From positions 1 to 27,307 of the forward strand of contig CAUGGC010000029.1 of NCBI GenBank assembly GCA_959599095.1: DNA of 27,307 bases, written 5' to 3'. Positions within the stretch are counted from its first letter, which is position 1. Every line of letters starts with the position of its first letter. The DNA is from an uncultured Collinsella sp. Its GTDB lineage: Bacteria > Actinomycetota > Coriobacteriia > Coriobacteriales > Coriobacteriaceae. The position numbers and the translations under genes are program-made. The notes beneath the pieces are model-generated. The model did no database searches, was not told the origin of the DNA, and was given only the letters and a program-made list of their open reading frames with translations. Of the stretch, positions 14,263-24,583 are shown one piece after another.

Positions 14263-15006
14263 ATGCAGACGGTCTATCGGGTATACGAGGGAGCGCGCGA
14301 GCCGCATCGGCTTGCAGTCGAGCGCACGGCCGAGCTACTCGGTCGCGGTGGCCTGGCGCTTATTCCAACCGAGACGGTCTACGGTGTCGCCGTGGCGGTC
14401 AACGCCTTCTCGGATGCCGTTCCACAAGATACAAGTGAACCTCTGCCGTGGCCGCGCGATCCGCAGGCCACCGTCAACGGCGCCGCGGCCCCCGCCCTCG
14501 GTACCGGATATCGTCGCATCTTTACCCTCAAGCAGCGCGAGCTCACCCAAACGGTTGCCTGGCTGGTCGATGATGCCGAGGCACTCGACCGCTATGGCGT
14601 GGATATCCCTAACGAGGCCCGCGTGCTCGCCCGACGATGCTGGCCGGGCGCCCTGACTATCGTGGTCAAGGCGGCCCCCTGCGTGCCGACCTTTATGCGC
14701 GCCGCCGACGACACGGTGGCACTTCGCGCTTCGGCCTCGCCCGTGGTTCAGGCGCTCATCCGCGCCTGCGGCAGCCCTCTTGCCTGCACCAGCGCCAACA
14801 CGCACGGCGCGCCCGCGCCGGCAAGTTTTGTCACGGTGGAGGAGCGCATCCTGGAGGGGGTCGATGTGGCTGTCGATGCAGGTGAGACCCCGTGTCGCGA
14901 CGCCTCAACCATCGTGTCGTTTCAGCGCGGCGAGCTCCAGATCCTGCGCCAAGGCGCGCTCCCCGCATCAGAGATCGAGCGGGTCCTGTCCGACCCGATG
15001 CAATAG
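14263..15006 (+). CDS. L-threonylcarbamoyladenylate synthase, Sua5/YrdC/YwlC family
   Basis: The enzyme condenses threonine, bicarbonate and ATP to threonylcarbamoyl-AMP, the first step of tRNA t6A modification. IPTETVYGVA (34-43) and CTSANTHG (175-182) are the family signatures. The protein is 247 residues, so it lacks the C-terminal Sua5 domain and resembles YrdC or a shortened YwlC. Odd points: about 30 extra Pro/Ala-rich residues (52-82) are inserted between the VYG motif and the strand leading to the KxR motif, and that motif reads KQRE rather than the usual KGRP. The start ATG has only AAGGGG about 13 bases upstream. The gene is 13 bases before glpK. Confidence 0.85.
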   Translation: MQTVYRVYEGAREPHRLAVERTAELLGRGGLALIPTETVYGVAVAVNAFSDAVPQDTSEPLPWPRDPQATVNGAAAPALGTGYRRIFTLKQRELTQTVAWLVDDAEALDRYGVDIPNEARVLARRCWPGALTIVVKAAPCVPTFMRAADDTVALRASASPVVQALIRACGSPLACTSANTHGAPAPASFVTVEERILEGVDVAVDAGETPCRDASTIVSFQRGELQILRQGALPASEIERVLSDPMQ

Positions 15007-15019
15007 AAAGGTGTAAGCG

Positions 15020-16561
15020 ATGTCGTTGAATCTAGGTAGCCTGGGTATGGAAGACGCCTCGTTTAGCTTTGGCGGTTCCTACATCATGGCGCTCGACTGC
15101 GGCACTACCTCGGTACTCGCGACCATCGTCGACGAGTACGGCTGCATCGTCGCCCAGGCGCGCCGTAGCGTCAAAACCAGCTTCCCGCGCCCCGGCTGGG
15201 TGGAGCAGGATCCCACGGAGGTGCTTGCCAGCCAGATCGGCGTGATGATGGAGGTCCAGTTTAAGAGCGGCATCCATTCTGACCGCATTGCCGCCATCGG
15301 TATCTCCAACCAGCGCGAGACCACGGTGGTGTGGGACCGCATAAGCGGCCAACCCATCTATAACGCCATCGTGTGGCAATGCCGTCGCACCGCACCTCTG
15401 ATCGACGAGCTGGTCGAGCAGGGCGCAGAAGAACTGGTGCGCTCCCGCACGGGACTCACACTCGATCCGTATTTCTCGGCTTCCAAGGTGCAGTGGATCC
15501 TCGACAACGTTGACGGTGCGCGTGAGAGCGCGGTGGCGGGCGACCTCATGTTCGGCACCATCGACACCTGGCTCATCTACAACCTCACCGGCGGTCAGGT
15601 CTTTGCCACCGACTACACCAATGCCAGCCGCACCGCGCTCTTTAATATCCATACGCTCGATTGGGACGACGATCTGCTGGCGCTCTTTGACGTTCCACGT
15701 TCCATGATGCCCGAGGTTCGTTGGAGCTCGGGCGACTACGGCCGCGTCGCGAGCGACATCATGACCAACATGCCACCCATCATGGGCGTGGCGGGCGACC
15801 AGCAGGCGTCGCTGTTCGGCCACTGCTGCTTCCATCCCGGCCAGACCAAAAACACCTATGGCACGGGTTGCTTTATGCTCATGAACACCGGCGACGAGAT
15901 CGTCGAATCCAAGAACGGTCTGGTCTCCACGATCGGTATCGCCGCGGACGGCAAGATCAGCTATGCGCTCGAGGGCTCTATCTTTGCCGCCGGCTCAACC
16001 ATGAATTGGCTGCGCAACAACATGGGCATCATCTCGAGCGTGAGCGAGTCCGCGCAACTCGCCACTTCGATCAGCGACAACGAGGGCTGCTACTTCGTCC
16101 CCGCCTTCGCAGGCCTGGGCGCTCCCTGGTGGGACCCGCATGCTCGCGGTATCGTGTGCGGCCTGACCGGCGCCTCGAGTCGCGCGACCATTGTGCGTGC
16201 GGCCTGCGAGTCCATGGCCTACCAGAGTTATGACGTACTACGCGCCATGGAGCAGGACGTGGGACTTTCGATTGAGCGCCTGTCCGTCGATGGCGGTGCC
16301 TCGCGCAACGAGTTCATCATGCAATTCCAGGCTGATCTGCTGGATATCCCCGTGCTGCAGTGCGAGACGGTGGAGACCACGGCGATTGGCGCCGCGTACT
16401 TGGCGGGCCTTGCTGTCGGCTATTGGGAGGATTTGGAGGAGCTGGAGCAAAACGCTCAGATCGTCAAAGTCTTCCATCCTCACATGTCCGCCGAGCGCCG
16501 TGAGAGCAACCTCGCTGGTTGGCGTGATGCCGTCAAGCGTTCGCTCAACACCGCTCAGTAG
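15020..16561 (+). CDS. glpK: Glycerol kinase
   Basis: A 513-residue FGGY-family kinase that phosphorylates glycerol to glycerol-3-phosphate with ATP. Glycerol-binding residues are visible in SNQRETTVVWD, DPYFSASK and GVAGDQQASLFG. The phosphate/adenosine motifs GTGCFML and DGGASRNEFIMQFQAD are intact. It begins with an extra tail of about 22 residues before the usual IMALDCGTTS, in which Cys replaces the common Gln. A ribosome binding site (GAAAGGTG) supports ATG 15020, though an in-frame ATG at 15086 cannot be fully excluded. No glpF or glpD/glpO gene is adjacent, and the 13-base gap suggests co-transcription with the Sua5-type gene. Confidence 0.93.
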   Translation: MSLNLGSLGMEDASFSFGGSYIMALDCGTTSVLATIVDEYGCIVAQARRSVKTSFPRPGWVEQDPTEVLASQIGVMMEVQFKSGIHSDRIAAIGISNQRETTVVWDRISGQPIYNAIVWQCRRTAPLIDELVEQGAEELVRSRTGLTLDPYFSASKVQWILDNVDGARESAVAGDLMFGTIDTWLIYNLTGGQVFATDYTNASRTALFNIHTLDWDDDLLALFDVPRSMMPEVRWSSGDYGRVASDIMTNMPPIMGVAGDQQASLFGHCCFHPGQTKNTYGTGCFMLMNTGDEIVESKNGLVSTIGIAADGKISYALEGSIFAAGSTMNWLRNNMGIISSVSESAQLATSISDNEGCYFVPAFAGLGAPWWDPHARGIVCGLTGASSRATIVRAACESMAYQSYDVLRAMEQDVGLSIERLSVDGGASRNEFIMQFQADLLDIPVLQCETVETTAIGAAYLAGLAVGYWEDLEELEQNAQIVKVFHPHMSAERRESNLAGWRDAVKRSLNTAQ

Positions 16562-16684
16562 GGTTGCGACGAGCTGCTCGATACAACAAACCGTTAAACT
16601 TATGCACGGCGCGAGGCAACAATGTCGCCAGGCGTCTTGTCAGCAAGGCCATCTTCCGGCCGCAACGAAAGGGGCAATCAACCC

Positions 16685-17332
16685 ATGACCGTCACCTACG
16701 ATACGTCCCGCGTGACGCTTGTCGACCATCCGCTCGTCCAGCACAAGCTGTCGATCCTGCGCGACAAGAGCACCGGCACCAACCAGTTCCGCCAGCTCGT
16801 GCGCGAGCTTGCGCTCTTTGACGGCTACGAGGCCATGCGCGACCTGCCCATGGAAGACGTCGAGGTCGAGACCCCCATCACCACTGCCACGTTTAAGCAG
16901 CTTGCTGGCAAGAAGCTCGCCATCGTTCCTATCCTGCGCGCGGGCCTCGGCATGGTCGATGGCATCCTCGACTTGGTGCCCTCCGCTCGCGTGGGCCACA
17001 TCGGTATGGAGCGCGACGAGGTCACCCACGAGCCGCATGAGTATTACTGCAAGATGCCCAAGGATATCGATCAGCGCATCTGCCTGGTTGTCGACCCCAT
17101 GCTCGCCACGGGCGGTTCGGCCGAGATGGCCATCAGCTACCTGCGCGAGCGCGGTGTCAAGGATATCCGCATGCTGTGTATCGTCGCCGCGCCCGAGGGC
17201 CTCAAGTCACTGACCGAAAAGGACCCCGACGTACATATTTATACGTGCGCCATCGACGACCATCTCAACGAGGCCGCCTACATCGTTCCCGGCCTGGGCG
17301 ACGCCGGAGACCGCATCTACGGCACGCTCTAG
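16685..17332 (+). CDS. upp: Uracil phosphoribosyltransferase
   Basis: A 215-residue cytoplasmic enzyme that makes UMP from uracil and PRPP in pyrimidine salvage. The PRPP loop is VVDPMLATGGSAEMA, the uracil-binding C-terminus is YIVPGLGDAGDRIYGT, and ILRAGLGMVDG is the conserved central motif. Length is normal. The ATG at 16685 follows GAAAGGGGC; an upstream in-frame start at 16622 would add residues unrelated to the family. It stands alone by spacing. It lies just upstream of the ATP synthase operon, the same position as in Bacillus. Confidence 0.96.
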   Translation: MTVTYDTSRVTLVDHPLVQHKLSILRDKSTGTNQFRQLVRELALFDGYEAMRDLPMEDVEVETPITTATFKQLAGKKLAIVPILRAGLGMVDGILDLVPSARVGHIGMERDEVTHEPHEYYCKMPKDIDQRICLVVDPMLATGGSAEMAISYLRERGVKDIRMLCIVAAPEGLKSLTEKDPDVHIYTCAIDDHLNEAAYIVPGLGDAGDRIYGTL

Positions 17333-17523
17333 TCGTTGGGCCTTGTCGGCTACGGTCACAAATACGAAGAAATGGTGCGCGCGGGCGAGCAAAAGTCGTC
17401 CACGCGCACTTCTGTTAACGGACGTTTTGCCCTGAGGGGTTCGAAAAAACGTATTACCGTACCTGCGGCATAAAGAAGGCCTTAAGAAAACGTACAGGTG
17501 CGTATTAACCGTTTGTTTTACGG

Positions 17524-17551
17524 TTGTACTTTAGCGATTGGCTCGTACAAT
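17524..17551 (+). promoter_or_regulatory. Likely promoter of the ATP synthase operon
   Basis: TTGTAC (17524-17529) and TACAAT (17546-17551) are separated by 16 bases. A small hairpin AACCGT/ACGGTT (17507-17512 with 17520-17525) touches the -35 box. The region 17333-17523 upstream holds a partly repeated sequence (CGTATTACCGTACCTG and CGTATTAACCGTTTG) but no gene. Confidence 0.55.
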
Positions 17552-17611
17552 AGTCACCAATGTTTGGCTGGGACTGTGCCGTGAGGCGTAAAAAGGAAAG
17601 CGAGGAAGCCA

Positions 17612-17923
17612 GTGTTTCAGATAGCCGATCTGCTCGCTATCGTTGCAGGCGCCATCGCGGGCGCAATTGCCTTCCTTCCCTTTGTCTTTACGCTCAAGCC
17701 GGTTCTTGACGATAAGCAGAATGCGGACATGCTCAAGGGCATGGTGAGTCTGGCGGTCTCGGCAGTCGCCCTGCTCGTCTTTACCTTGGTTGTGTTTGCG
17801 TTGTTCGGAGAGGCATTTCGCATGTTCCTCCTGGGCGAGGCGATCGGCTTCGTGGTCTTTATGGCCGCCTGCACGGTTCGCGTCGCCAAGGCGCTGCGAG
17901 ATCCTCATGAGGTCGAAAGGTAA
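17612..17923 (+). CDS. Small membrane protein in the atpI position
   Basis: A 103-residue hydrophobic protein with three predicted membrane helices (about 5-27, 42-65 and 68-92) and a basic C-terminus. It lies directly before atpB, where most bacteria have atpI, whose product helps assemble the c-ring. I see no clear sequence signature of AtpI, and the usual four helices are not evident, so it may be a divergent AtpI or an unrelated analogue. The start is GTG 17612 behind GAGGAAG. The gap to atpB is 3 bases, so the genes are coupled. Confidence 0.7.
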   Translation: MFQIADLLAIVAGAIAGAIAFLPFVFTLKPVLDDKQNADMLKGMVSLAVSAVALLVFTLVVFALFGEAFRMFLLGEAIGFVVFMAACTVRVAKALRDPHEVER

Positions 17924-17926
17924 GTC

Positions 17927-18730
17927 GTGGAAATTTTTGAAAAGCTGCCTGATGAGATTAATCATCTGGTCAGCGAGTTCAGCTCCACCCCTGTCGTGGG
18001 CGATCTGAGCTGCGGCATCACGCAGTACTCGTTTTGGCTGATCGTCTCCACGATCGTGCTCCTGATCGTCCTGGCCGTGTTCAAGAAGAAGCAGACCCTG
18101 GTTCCCAAGGGCTTCTTCGTCAACGGTTTCGAGTACATCATCGAGTACGTCGAGAACGATATCGGCAAGGGCGTCGTGGGTGAGAACTGGAAGAAGCACT
18201 TCCCGTTCCTGTGCTCGCTTTTCCTGTTCATCCTGATCAATAACATGATCGGCCTGATCCCGGGAATGAAGCCCGGCACCGGCGCAATCGGCTCCACCGC
18301 CGCGCTCGCCATCTTCGCCTTCGTGTACTTCATCTACTACGGATGCAAGGCTCACGGCGTGATCGGCTACATCAAGAGCCTCGCCCCGCAGGGCGTGAGC
18401 TTCCCGATGAACGTGCTTGTGTGGGTCGTCGAGCTTTTCTCGACCTTCCTGCGCCTCATCACGCTCGCCGTCCGTCTGTTCTGCAACATGTTCGCAGGAC
18501 ACGTGGTCATGGGCTCGTTCGCCATCATGGCGAGCATGTTCATGCAGCCGCTGCTTCAGCAGGTTTCCGCGGCCCACGCCGTCGGCGCCCTGCCTTCGCT
18601 GGCCTGGCTTGCCATCCTCATCCTGATCTATGCGATCGAGCTTGTGGTCGGCGCCATCCAGGCTTACGTCTTCACGGTCCTTACCGCCGTGTATGTCTCC
18701 GAGGCAGAGGAGGTCGCGGAGGAGGAGTAA
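17927..18730 (+). CDS. atpB: F0F1 ATP synthase subunit a
   Basis: A 267-residue membrane subunit that forms the proton half-channels against the c-ring. The essential arginine is Arg183 in ITLAVRLFCNMFAGH. Another conserved helix pair is NNMIGLIPG. The C-terminal helix IYAIELVVGAIQAYVFTVLTAVYV carries the usual Glu/Gln pattern. The protein ends with an acidic tail (EAEEVAEEE). The start is GTG with GAAAGG upstream, overlapping the end of the previous gene's context. A 124-base gap separates it from atpE, the largest gap in the operon. Confidence 0.97.
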   Translation: MEIFEKLPDEINHLVSEFSSTPVVGDLSCGITQYSFWLIVSTIVLLIVLAVFKKKQTLVPKGFFVNGFEYIIEYVENDIGKGVVGENWKKHFPFLCSLFLFILINNMIGLIPGMKPGTGAIGSTAALAIFAFVYFIYYGCKAHGVIGYIKSLAPQGVSFPMNVLVWVVELFSTFLRLITLAVRLFCNMFAGHVVMGSFAIMASMFMQPLLQQVSAAHAVGALPSLAWLAILILIYAIELVVGAIQAYVFTVLTAVYVSEAEEVAEEE

Positions 18731-18854
18731 TCTTCCGTTCGCGCCTTAAAGGTAAGGCAATTCGTTAAACCGTCGGTGCCCGTACCCATGGAGCCCGGCA
18801 GTTATAAAAAGGTTATCCTGCGTGAAATAAGACACGCACGACAAAGGAGGAATC

Positions 18855-19049
18855 GTGGGAGTTATCGGTTACGGTCTCGGTGTTATCGGCGCTGGTCTTG
18901 CTATCGGCCTGTCTGCTCTGGGTGCTACGGGTGCTATGGCCCGTCAGCCTGAGGTCCAGGGCCGCGTGTTCACCGTCTTCATCATGGGCTCCGCCTTCGG
19001 CGAGGCTCTGGCTCTGATCGGCTTCGTTGTCGCGCTGATCGTTAAATAG
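18855..19049 (+). CDS. atpE: F0F1 ATP synthase subunit c
   Basis: A 64-residue hairpin protein that forms the rotor ring. The polar loop is ARQPE (29-33) and the ion-binding carboxylate is Glu50 in AFGEALALIG, exactly 18 residues after RQP as in E. coli. It is shorter than most c subunits (70-80 residues), because both termini are trimmed. The residue after Glu50 is Ala, not Ser or Thr, and the helix-1 Gln of sodium-type rings is absent, so proton coupling is expected. AAAGGAGG precedes a GTG start, a very strong ribosome binding site suited to the high copy number of c. Confidence 0.96.
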   Translation: MGVIGYGLGVIGAGLAIGLSALGATGAMARQPEVQGRVFTVFIMGSAFGEALALIGFVVALIVK

Positions 19050-19064
19050 CACGGAGCGTCAAGT

Positions 19065-19667
19065 ATGAATCTTTCATCCCAGAAGAGCGCGATCGCACTC
19101 TCCGCGTCCGCGGCCGCGCTGCTCATGCCGGTTTCCGCGTTCGCCGAGGACGGCGCTGCCGGTGCGGACATCCTCATCCCTAAGATGGCGGAGTTCATCC
19201 CGGCGCTTATCGCCTTCCTGATCATCTGGATCGTGCTGGCAAAGGTCGCCCTGCCGGGCATCATGAAAACCATGGAAGAGCGCGGCAAGAAGATCGAGGA
19301 GAGCCTCGACGAGGCCGAGAAGACCAAGCAGGAGGCTATCGCCAAGCGCGCTGAGTCCGACTCGATCGTCACCGACGCCCGTCGTCAGGCTGCCGACATC
19401 GTTCTCGAGGCCCGTAAGGACGCTGAGTCCGAGCGTGCCCGTATCATCGAGGCTGCTCACAAGGAGGCCGAGGAGATCATCGCCAAGGCCCATACGACCG
19501 TCGAGGACGAGCGCAAGTCCATCTACGCCGGTGCCGCGAGCTCCATCGCCGACCTGTCCGTTGCCGTCGCCACCAAGATCGTGGGCGAGGCACTCGAGGA
19601 CGAGTCCGAGCAGAAGAAGCTCATCGAGCGCTACATCCAGGAAGCAGGTAGCCTGAATGCCGACTAG
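19065..19667 (+). CDS. atpF: F0F1 ATP synthase subunit b
   Basis: A 200-residue peripheral-stalk subunit with one membrane helix (about 44-62, ALIAFLIIWIVLAKVALPG) and a long charged coiled coil (about 66-180). It carries an extra N-terminus of about 27 residues that looks like a cleavable signal peptide: SAIALSASAAALLMPVSAFA followed by EDG. Typical b subunits begin just before the membrane helix and are about 160-170 residues. The ATG has only a modest GGAG upstream. The end overlaps atpH by 11 bases. Confidence 0.95.
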   Translation: MNLSSQKSAIALSASAAALLMPVSAFAEDGAAGADILIPKMAEFIPALIAFLIIWIVLAKVALPGIMKTMEERGKKIEESLDEAEKTKQEAIAKRAESDSIVTDARRQAADIVLEARKDAESERARIIEAAHKEAEEIIAKAHTTVEDERKSIYAGAASSIADLSVAVATKIVGEALEDESEQKKLIERYIQEAGSLNAD

Positions 19668-20133
19668 CCGCTATCAGGACAAGGTGCTCGAGACCTACGC
19701 GCGCTCCCTTTTGGAAGCCGCCAAGGCCGAGAACCATGTGTTCGAGGACCTCGAGATGATCGAGCGCCTGGCTAGCGCCAGCCCCGAGATCATCGCCGTG
19801 CTCGACACCATGTCCAAGCGCGACCAGCTCGACCTTCTTCCCAAGGTGGCAGCTGCCTTTAAGTATGTTGCCGAGGAAGACGAGGATGTAGTGGGCGTGA
19901 CCGTCACCACGGCGATCCCGCTCGACGACGAGCTGCGTCAAACCATCACTAAGAAATGCGAGCAGGACTTCGGCCGCAAGGTATTCCTTATCGAGCAGGT
20001 CGACCCGTCTATCGTGGGCGGCCTGGTGCTCGAGGCCCGCGGCGAGCGTCGTGACATCTCCGTCAAGATGCAGCTGCGCATCGCGCAGGAGACCCTCGCA
20101 AACTCTGCTAATTCGTACGGAGGTGAAGCCTAA
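19657..20133 (+). CDS. atpH: F0F1 ATP synthase subunit delta
   Basis: A 158-residue subunit that links the peripheral stalk to the top of F1. The N-terminal six-helix domain starts YARSLLEAAK, and the C-terminal part has the family pattern DPSIVGGLVLEARGERRDISVKMQL. It is about 20 residues shorter than usual, mostly in the middle. It overlaps atpF by 11 bases, and its stop overlaps the atpA start by one base (TAATG), both signs of translational coupling. Confidence 0.95.
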   Translation: MPTSRYQDKVLETYARSLLEAAKAENHVFEDLEMIERLASASPEIIAVLDTMSKRDQLDLLPKVAAAFKYVAEEDEDVVGVTVTTAIPLDDELRQTITKKCEQDFGRKVFLIEQVDPSIVGGLVLEARGERRDISVKMQLRIAQETLANSANSYGGEA

Positions 20134-21731
20134 TGTCCGAAACCCTCAATGCCCAGGATATCGCCAAGAAACTGCAGGAGCAGCTCACGAGCCTCTCCGC
20201 GACGGTCGATACGCATGAGGTTTCAACGGTCGACGAGGTAGGCGACGGCATCGCGCGCGTCTCCGGCCTCAAGAGCGCCATGGCAGGCGAGCTTCTGGAG
20301 TTCAAGAGCTCCGATACCGGTGAGACTGTCTTCGGCCTTGCCCAGAACCTTGACCGTGACGAGGTCGGCGCCGTTCTGTTCGGTGCCGTCGACTCCATCA
20401 AGGAAGGCGACGAGTGCCGCACCACTGGCCGCATTATGGATATCCCCGTGAGCCGTGCCATGCTCGGTCGCGTCGTCAATCCGCTCGGCCAGCCCATCGA
20501 CGGTTTGGGTGACATTGTCGCCACGCACCGTCGTCCTATCGAGTTCAAGGCCCCCGGCGTCATCGACCGTACCCCGGTGTGCGAGCCGGTTCAGACCGGC
20601 CTGTTGGCCATCGACTCCATGGTGCCCATCGGCCGCGGCCAGCGTGAGCTCATCATCGGCGACCGTAAGACCGGTAAGACCGCCATCGCCATCGACGCTA
20701 TCCTCAATCAGCGCGGCAAGGGCATGGTCTGCATCTATGTCGCCATCGGCCAGAAGGCCTCCACGGTTGCCAACATCCGCGAGACCCTCGCTCAGCACGG
20801 TGCGCTCGACTACACCATCATCGTTTCGGCCACCGCTGCCGATTCCGCCCCTATGCAGTACATCGCGCCTATGGCCGGTGCCGCTATCGGCGAGTTCTTT
20901 ATGTACAACGGCGAGGACGGTAAGCCCGCCAGCGAGACCAACCCCGGCGGTCACGTGCTCGTCATCTACGACGACCTGTCCAAGCAGGCCGTGGCCTACC
21001 GTCAGATGTCGCTGACGCTGCATCGTCCGCCCGGACGCGAGGCCTATCCTGGCGACATCTTCTACCTGCACTCTCGTCTGCTCGAGCGTGCCGTCAAGAT
21101 GTCCAAGAAGAACGGCTACGGCTCCATGACGGCACTGCCGATCATCGAGACCCAGGACGGCGACGTCTCGGCCTACATTCCGACCAACGTCATTTCCATT
21201 ACCGATGGTCAGATCTACCTGCAGTCCGAGCTTTTCTTCCAGGGTCAGCGCCCGGCAGTCGACGTGGGCATCTCCGTGTCCCGCGTCGGTGGCGATGCAC
21301 AGACCAAGGCCATGAAGCAGGTCGCCGGCAACCTTCGCCTGGACCTTGCTTCCTATCAGGAGCTCGCTGGCTTTACCCAGTTTGGCTCCGACCTTGACGA
21401 GGCTACTCAGAAGCAGCTGACCCATGGTGCCCGCATGACCGAGCTCCTGAAGCAGCCGCGCTACCAGCCGTTTGAGGTTGGCGAGCAGATCGTTACGCTG
21501 TTCGCTGGCAACGAGGGCTTCCTGGATGACCTGGAGATCGCCGACGTGCTGCCTTTCCGTGCCGAGCTCATCGAGTACATGGACAACGGCTTTGGCTCGC
21601 TGCTCGACAAGGTTCGCGCCAAGAAGATTGACGACGACACCAAGGCCGAGCTCTTGCGTGTCATCGGTGACTTCAAGCAGCAGTTCATGGCCAAGCACCA
21701 TGCCGACACGACTGGATCAGAGGAGAACTAA
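20133..21731 (+). CDS. atpA: F0F1 ATP synthase subunit alpha
   Basis: A 532-residue F1 subunit with the non-catalytic nucleotide site. The Walker A motif is GDRKTGKT (176-183), with Lys in place of the common Gln as in many Actinobacteria. The conserved VISITDGQIYL and the alpha-signature region PAVDVGISVSRVGG follow. GGAGGTGAAGCC precedes the ATG. Five bases separate its stop from atpG. Confidence 0.98.
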   Translation: MSETLNAQDIAKKLQEQLTSLSATVDTHEVSTVDEVGDGIARVSGLKSAMAGELLEFKSSDTGETVFGLAQNLDRDEVGAVLFGAVDSIKEGDECRTTGRIMDIPVSRAMLGRVVNPLGQPIDGLGDIVATHRRPIEFKAPGVIDRTPVCEPVQTGLLAIDSMVPIGRGQRELIIGDRKTGKTAIAIDAILNQRGKGMVCIYVAIGQKASTVANIRETLAQHGALDYTIIVSATAADSAPMQYIAPMAGAAIGEFFMYNGEDGKPASETNPGGHVLVIYDDLSKQAVAYRQMSLTLHRPPGREAYPGDIFYLHSRLLERAVKMSKKNGYGSMTALPIIETQDGDVSAYIPTNVISITDGQIYLQSELFFQGQRPAVDVGISVSRVGGDAQTKAMKQVAGNLRLDLASYQELAGFTQFGSDLDEATQKQLTHGARMTELLKQPRYQPFEVGEQIVTLFAGNEGFLDDLEIADVLPFRAELIEYMDNGFGSLLDKVRAKKIDDDTKAELLRVIGDFKQQFMAKHHADTTGSEEN

Positions 21732-21736
21732 GCCCT

Positions 21737-22644
21737 ATGGCCAACCTTCGCGACATTAAGAAGCGAATCTCCTCGGTTACCACGACCAAGCAGATCACGC
21801 GCACGATGGAGATGGTCTCTACGGCCAAGATCCGTCGTGCCCTCGATCGCTCCAAGCAGGCCGAGCCCTATAAGGAGGCGCTGACCGACGTCATGTTGAC
21901 GGTCGCCGGCGACGCCTCCTGTTCGGGCACCGATCCCATGCTGCAGAAGCATGAGGACGTCAAGCATGGCCTGATTGTCGTTATTGCCTCGGACCGCGGC
22001 CTTGCCGGCGGTTTCAATACGACGGTGGAGCGCACGGCCGAAAAGCTCGCCGCTTCTTGGGCGAACGACGGCATCGAGTGCGAGATCATCGCGTGTGGGC
22101 GCAAACCGGCCACGTATTTCCGTGACCGCGCAAACGTCACCATGCACTTTGAGGGCAACTCCTCCGAGCCCGATTTTAATCAGGCCCGCATGATCTCCTC
22201 TCATATCTGCGATGCGTATCGTTCCGGTGAGCTTGACCGTGTCGAGCTTGTCTACCACCACGCCAAGAACCGCGTGGATCAGGAGCTTCGCGTCGAGCAT
22301 TTGTTGCCGCTCGACCCCGAGATGATCGCTATGGCCCACGGTCCGCGTAAGAACGAGACCGACGCCCCTAAGCGCATCTCGTCCACGTTCGAGTTCGTGC
22401 CCTCTCCCGAGCATGTTCTCGGCAAGCTTGTACCGTCTTATATCCTGACGGTCATCTACCAGGCCCTGATCGATTCGGCGGCTGCCGAGCAGGGTGCACG
22501 CCGCAAGGCCATGCACTCCGCGACGGAAAACGCCACCGCGATCATCTCGACCCTTACCCGCACGTATAGTCGCGTGCGCCAGGCTTCGATCACGACCGAG
22601 ATCAACGAGATCGTCGGCGGAGCCTCAGCATTGGAGGAACAGTA

Positions 22645-22645
<1 letters not shown>
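21737..22645 (+). CDS. atpG: F0F1 ATP synthase subunit gamma
   Basis: A 302-residue central-stalk subunit. The N-terminal helix ANLRDIKKRISSVTTTKQITRTMEMVSTAK and the C-terminal helix ending TRTYSRVRQASITTEINEIVGGASAL form the coiled-coil shaft. The Rossmann-like core carries IASDRGLAGGFN. Length is close to normal, with a modest insertion near 215-225 (HGPRKNETDAPKR). Its TAA overlaps the atpD ATG by one base. Confidence 0.97.
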
Positions 22646-24099
<1,454 letters not shown>

Positions 24100-24102
24100 G
24101 TT

Positions 24103-24495
24103 ATGCGTATCCGCATCGTGTGCCCCGTGAGCTGCGCCTATGAGGGCGACGCTGCGTTTGTGTCGATTCCGTCCACGGATGGCGAGTTTGGCGTTCTGCC
24201 TGCTCACTCCAGCGAGATCTGCACGATCGACCGCGGTTACGTTCGCGTTTCCGATAAGGCCATGGGCACTGTCGACCACACGTTTGCCGTGGCCGGCGGC
24301 TATGCCCAGGTTGCGGACGATGTCGTGACCGTTCTCGCCGAGCGCGCTTGCGATTTGGCGACCGTCGATGCCGACAAGCTTAAAGCTGATATTCAAGGTT
24401 TTGAAGAGAAGCTGGGTAATTTGTCGGAGGATGATGCACGCCGCGCCTACCTCTATAATGAAATCGCATGGTGTAAGCTCAAGCTTGCCCAATAG
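24103..24495 (+). CDS. atpC: F0F1 ATP synthase subunit epsilon
   Basis: A 130-residue rotor subunit with an N-terminal beta barrel (EFGVLPAHSSEICTIDRGYVRV, AVAGGYAQVADDVVTVLAE) and a C-terminal helical hairpin (about 88-130). The hairpin in other bacteria can inhibit ATP hydrolysis. It starts 3 bases after atpD and is the last gene of the operon before a strong terminator. Confidence 0.96.
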   Translation: MRIRIVCPVSCAYEGDAAFVSIPSTDGEFGVLPAHSSEICTIDRGYVRVSDKAMGTVDHTFAVAGGYAQVADDVVTVLAERACDLATVDADKLKADIQGFEEKLGNLSEDDARRAYLYNEIAWCKLKLAQ

Positions 24496-24531
24496 TCAAA
24501 CGATTTAGCGTTCGACCATTTGCGAACACAT

Positions 24532-24570
24532 CATGCCCGGGATGGCCCAGCCACCCCGGGCATGCTTTTT
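24532..24570 (+). terminator. Intrinsic terminator of the ATP synthase operon
   Basis: CATGCCCGGG (24532-24541) and CCCGGGCATG (24555-24564) form a perfect 10-base stem with a 13-base loop, followed by CTTTTT. This is a textbook Rho-independent terminator. It ends 13 bases before the murA start, so murA must be expressed by readthrough or from a promoter within or before this region. Confidence 0.9.
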
Positions 24571-24583
24571 GAAAGGGTAGACC

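Noticed and set aside
18855..19049. Sodium-coupled c-ring
   Set aside because: Glu50 is followed by Ala rather than Ser or Thr and the helix-1 Gln of sodium-type rings is missing, so proton coupling is more likely.
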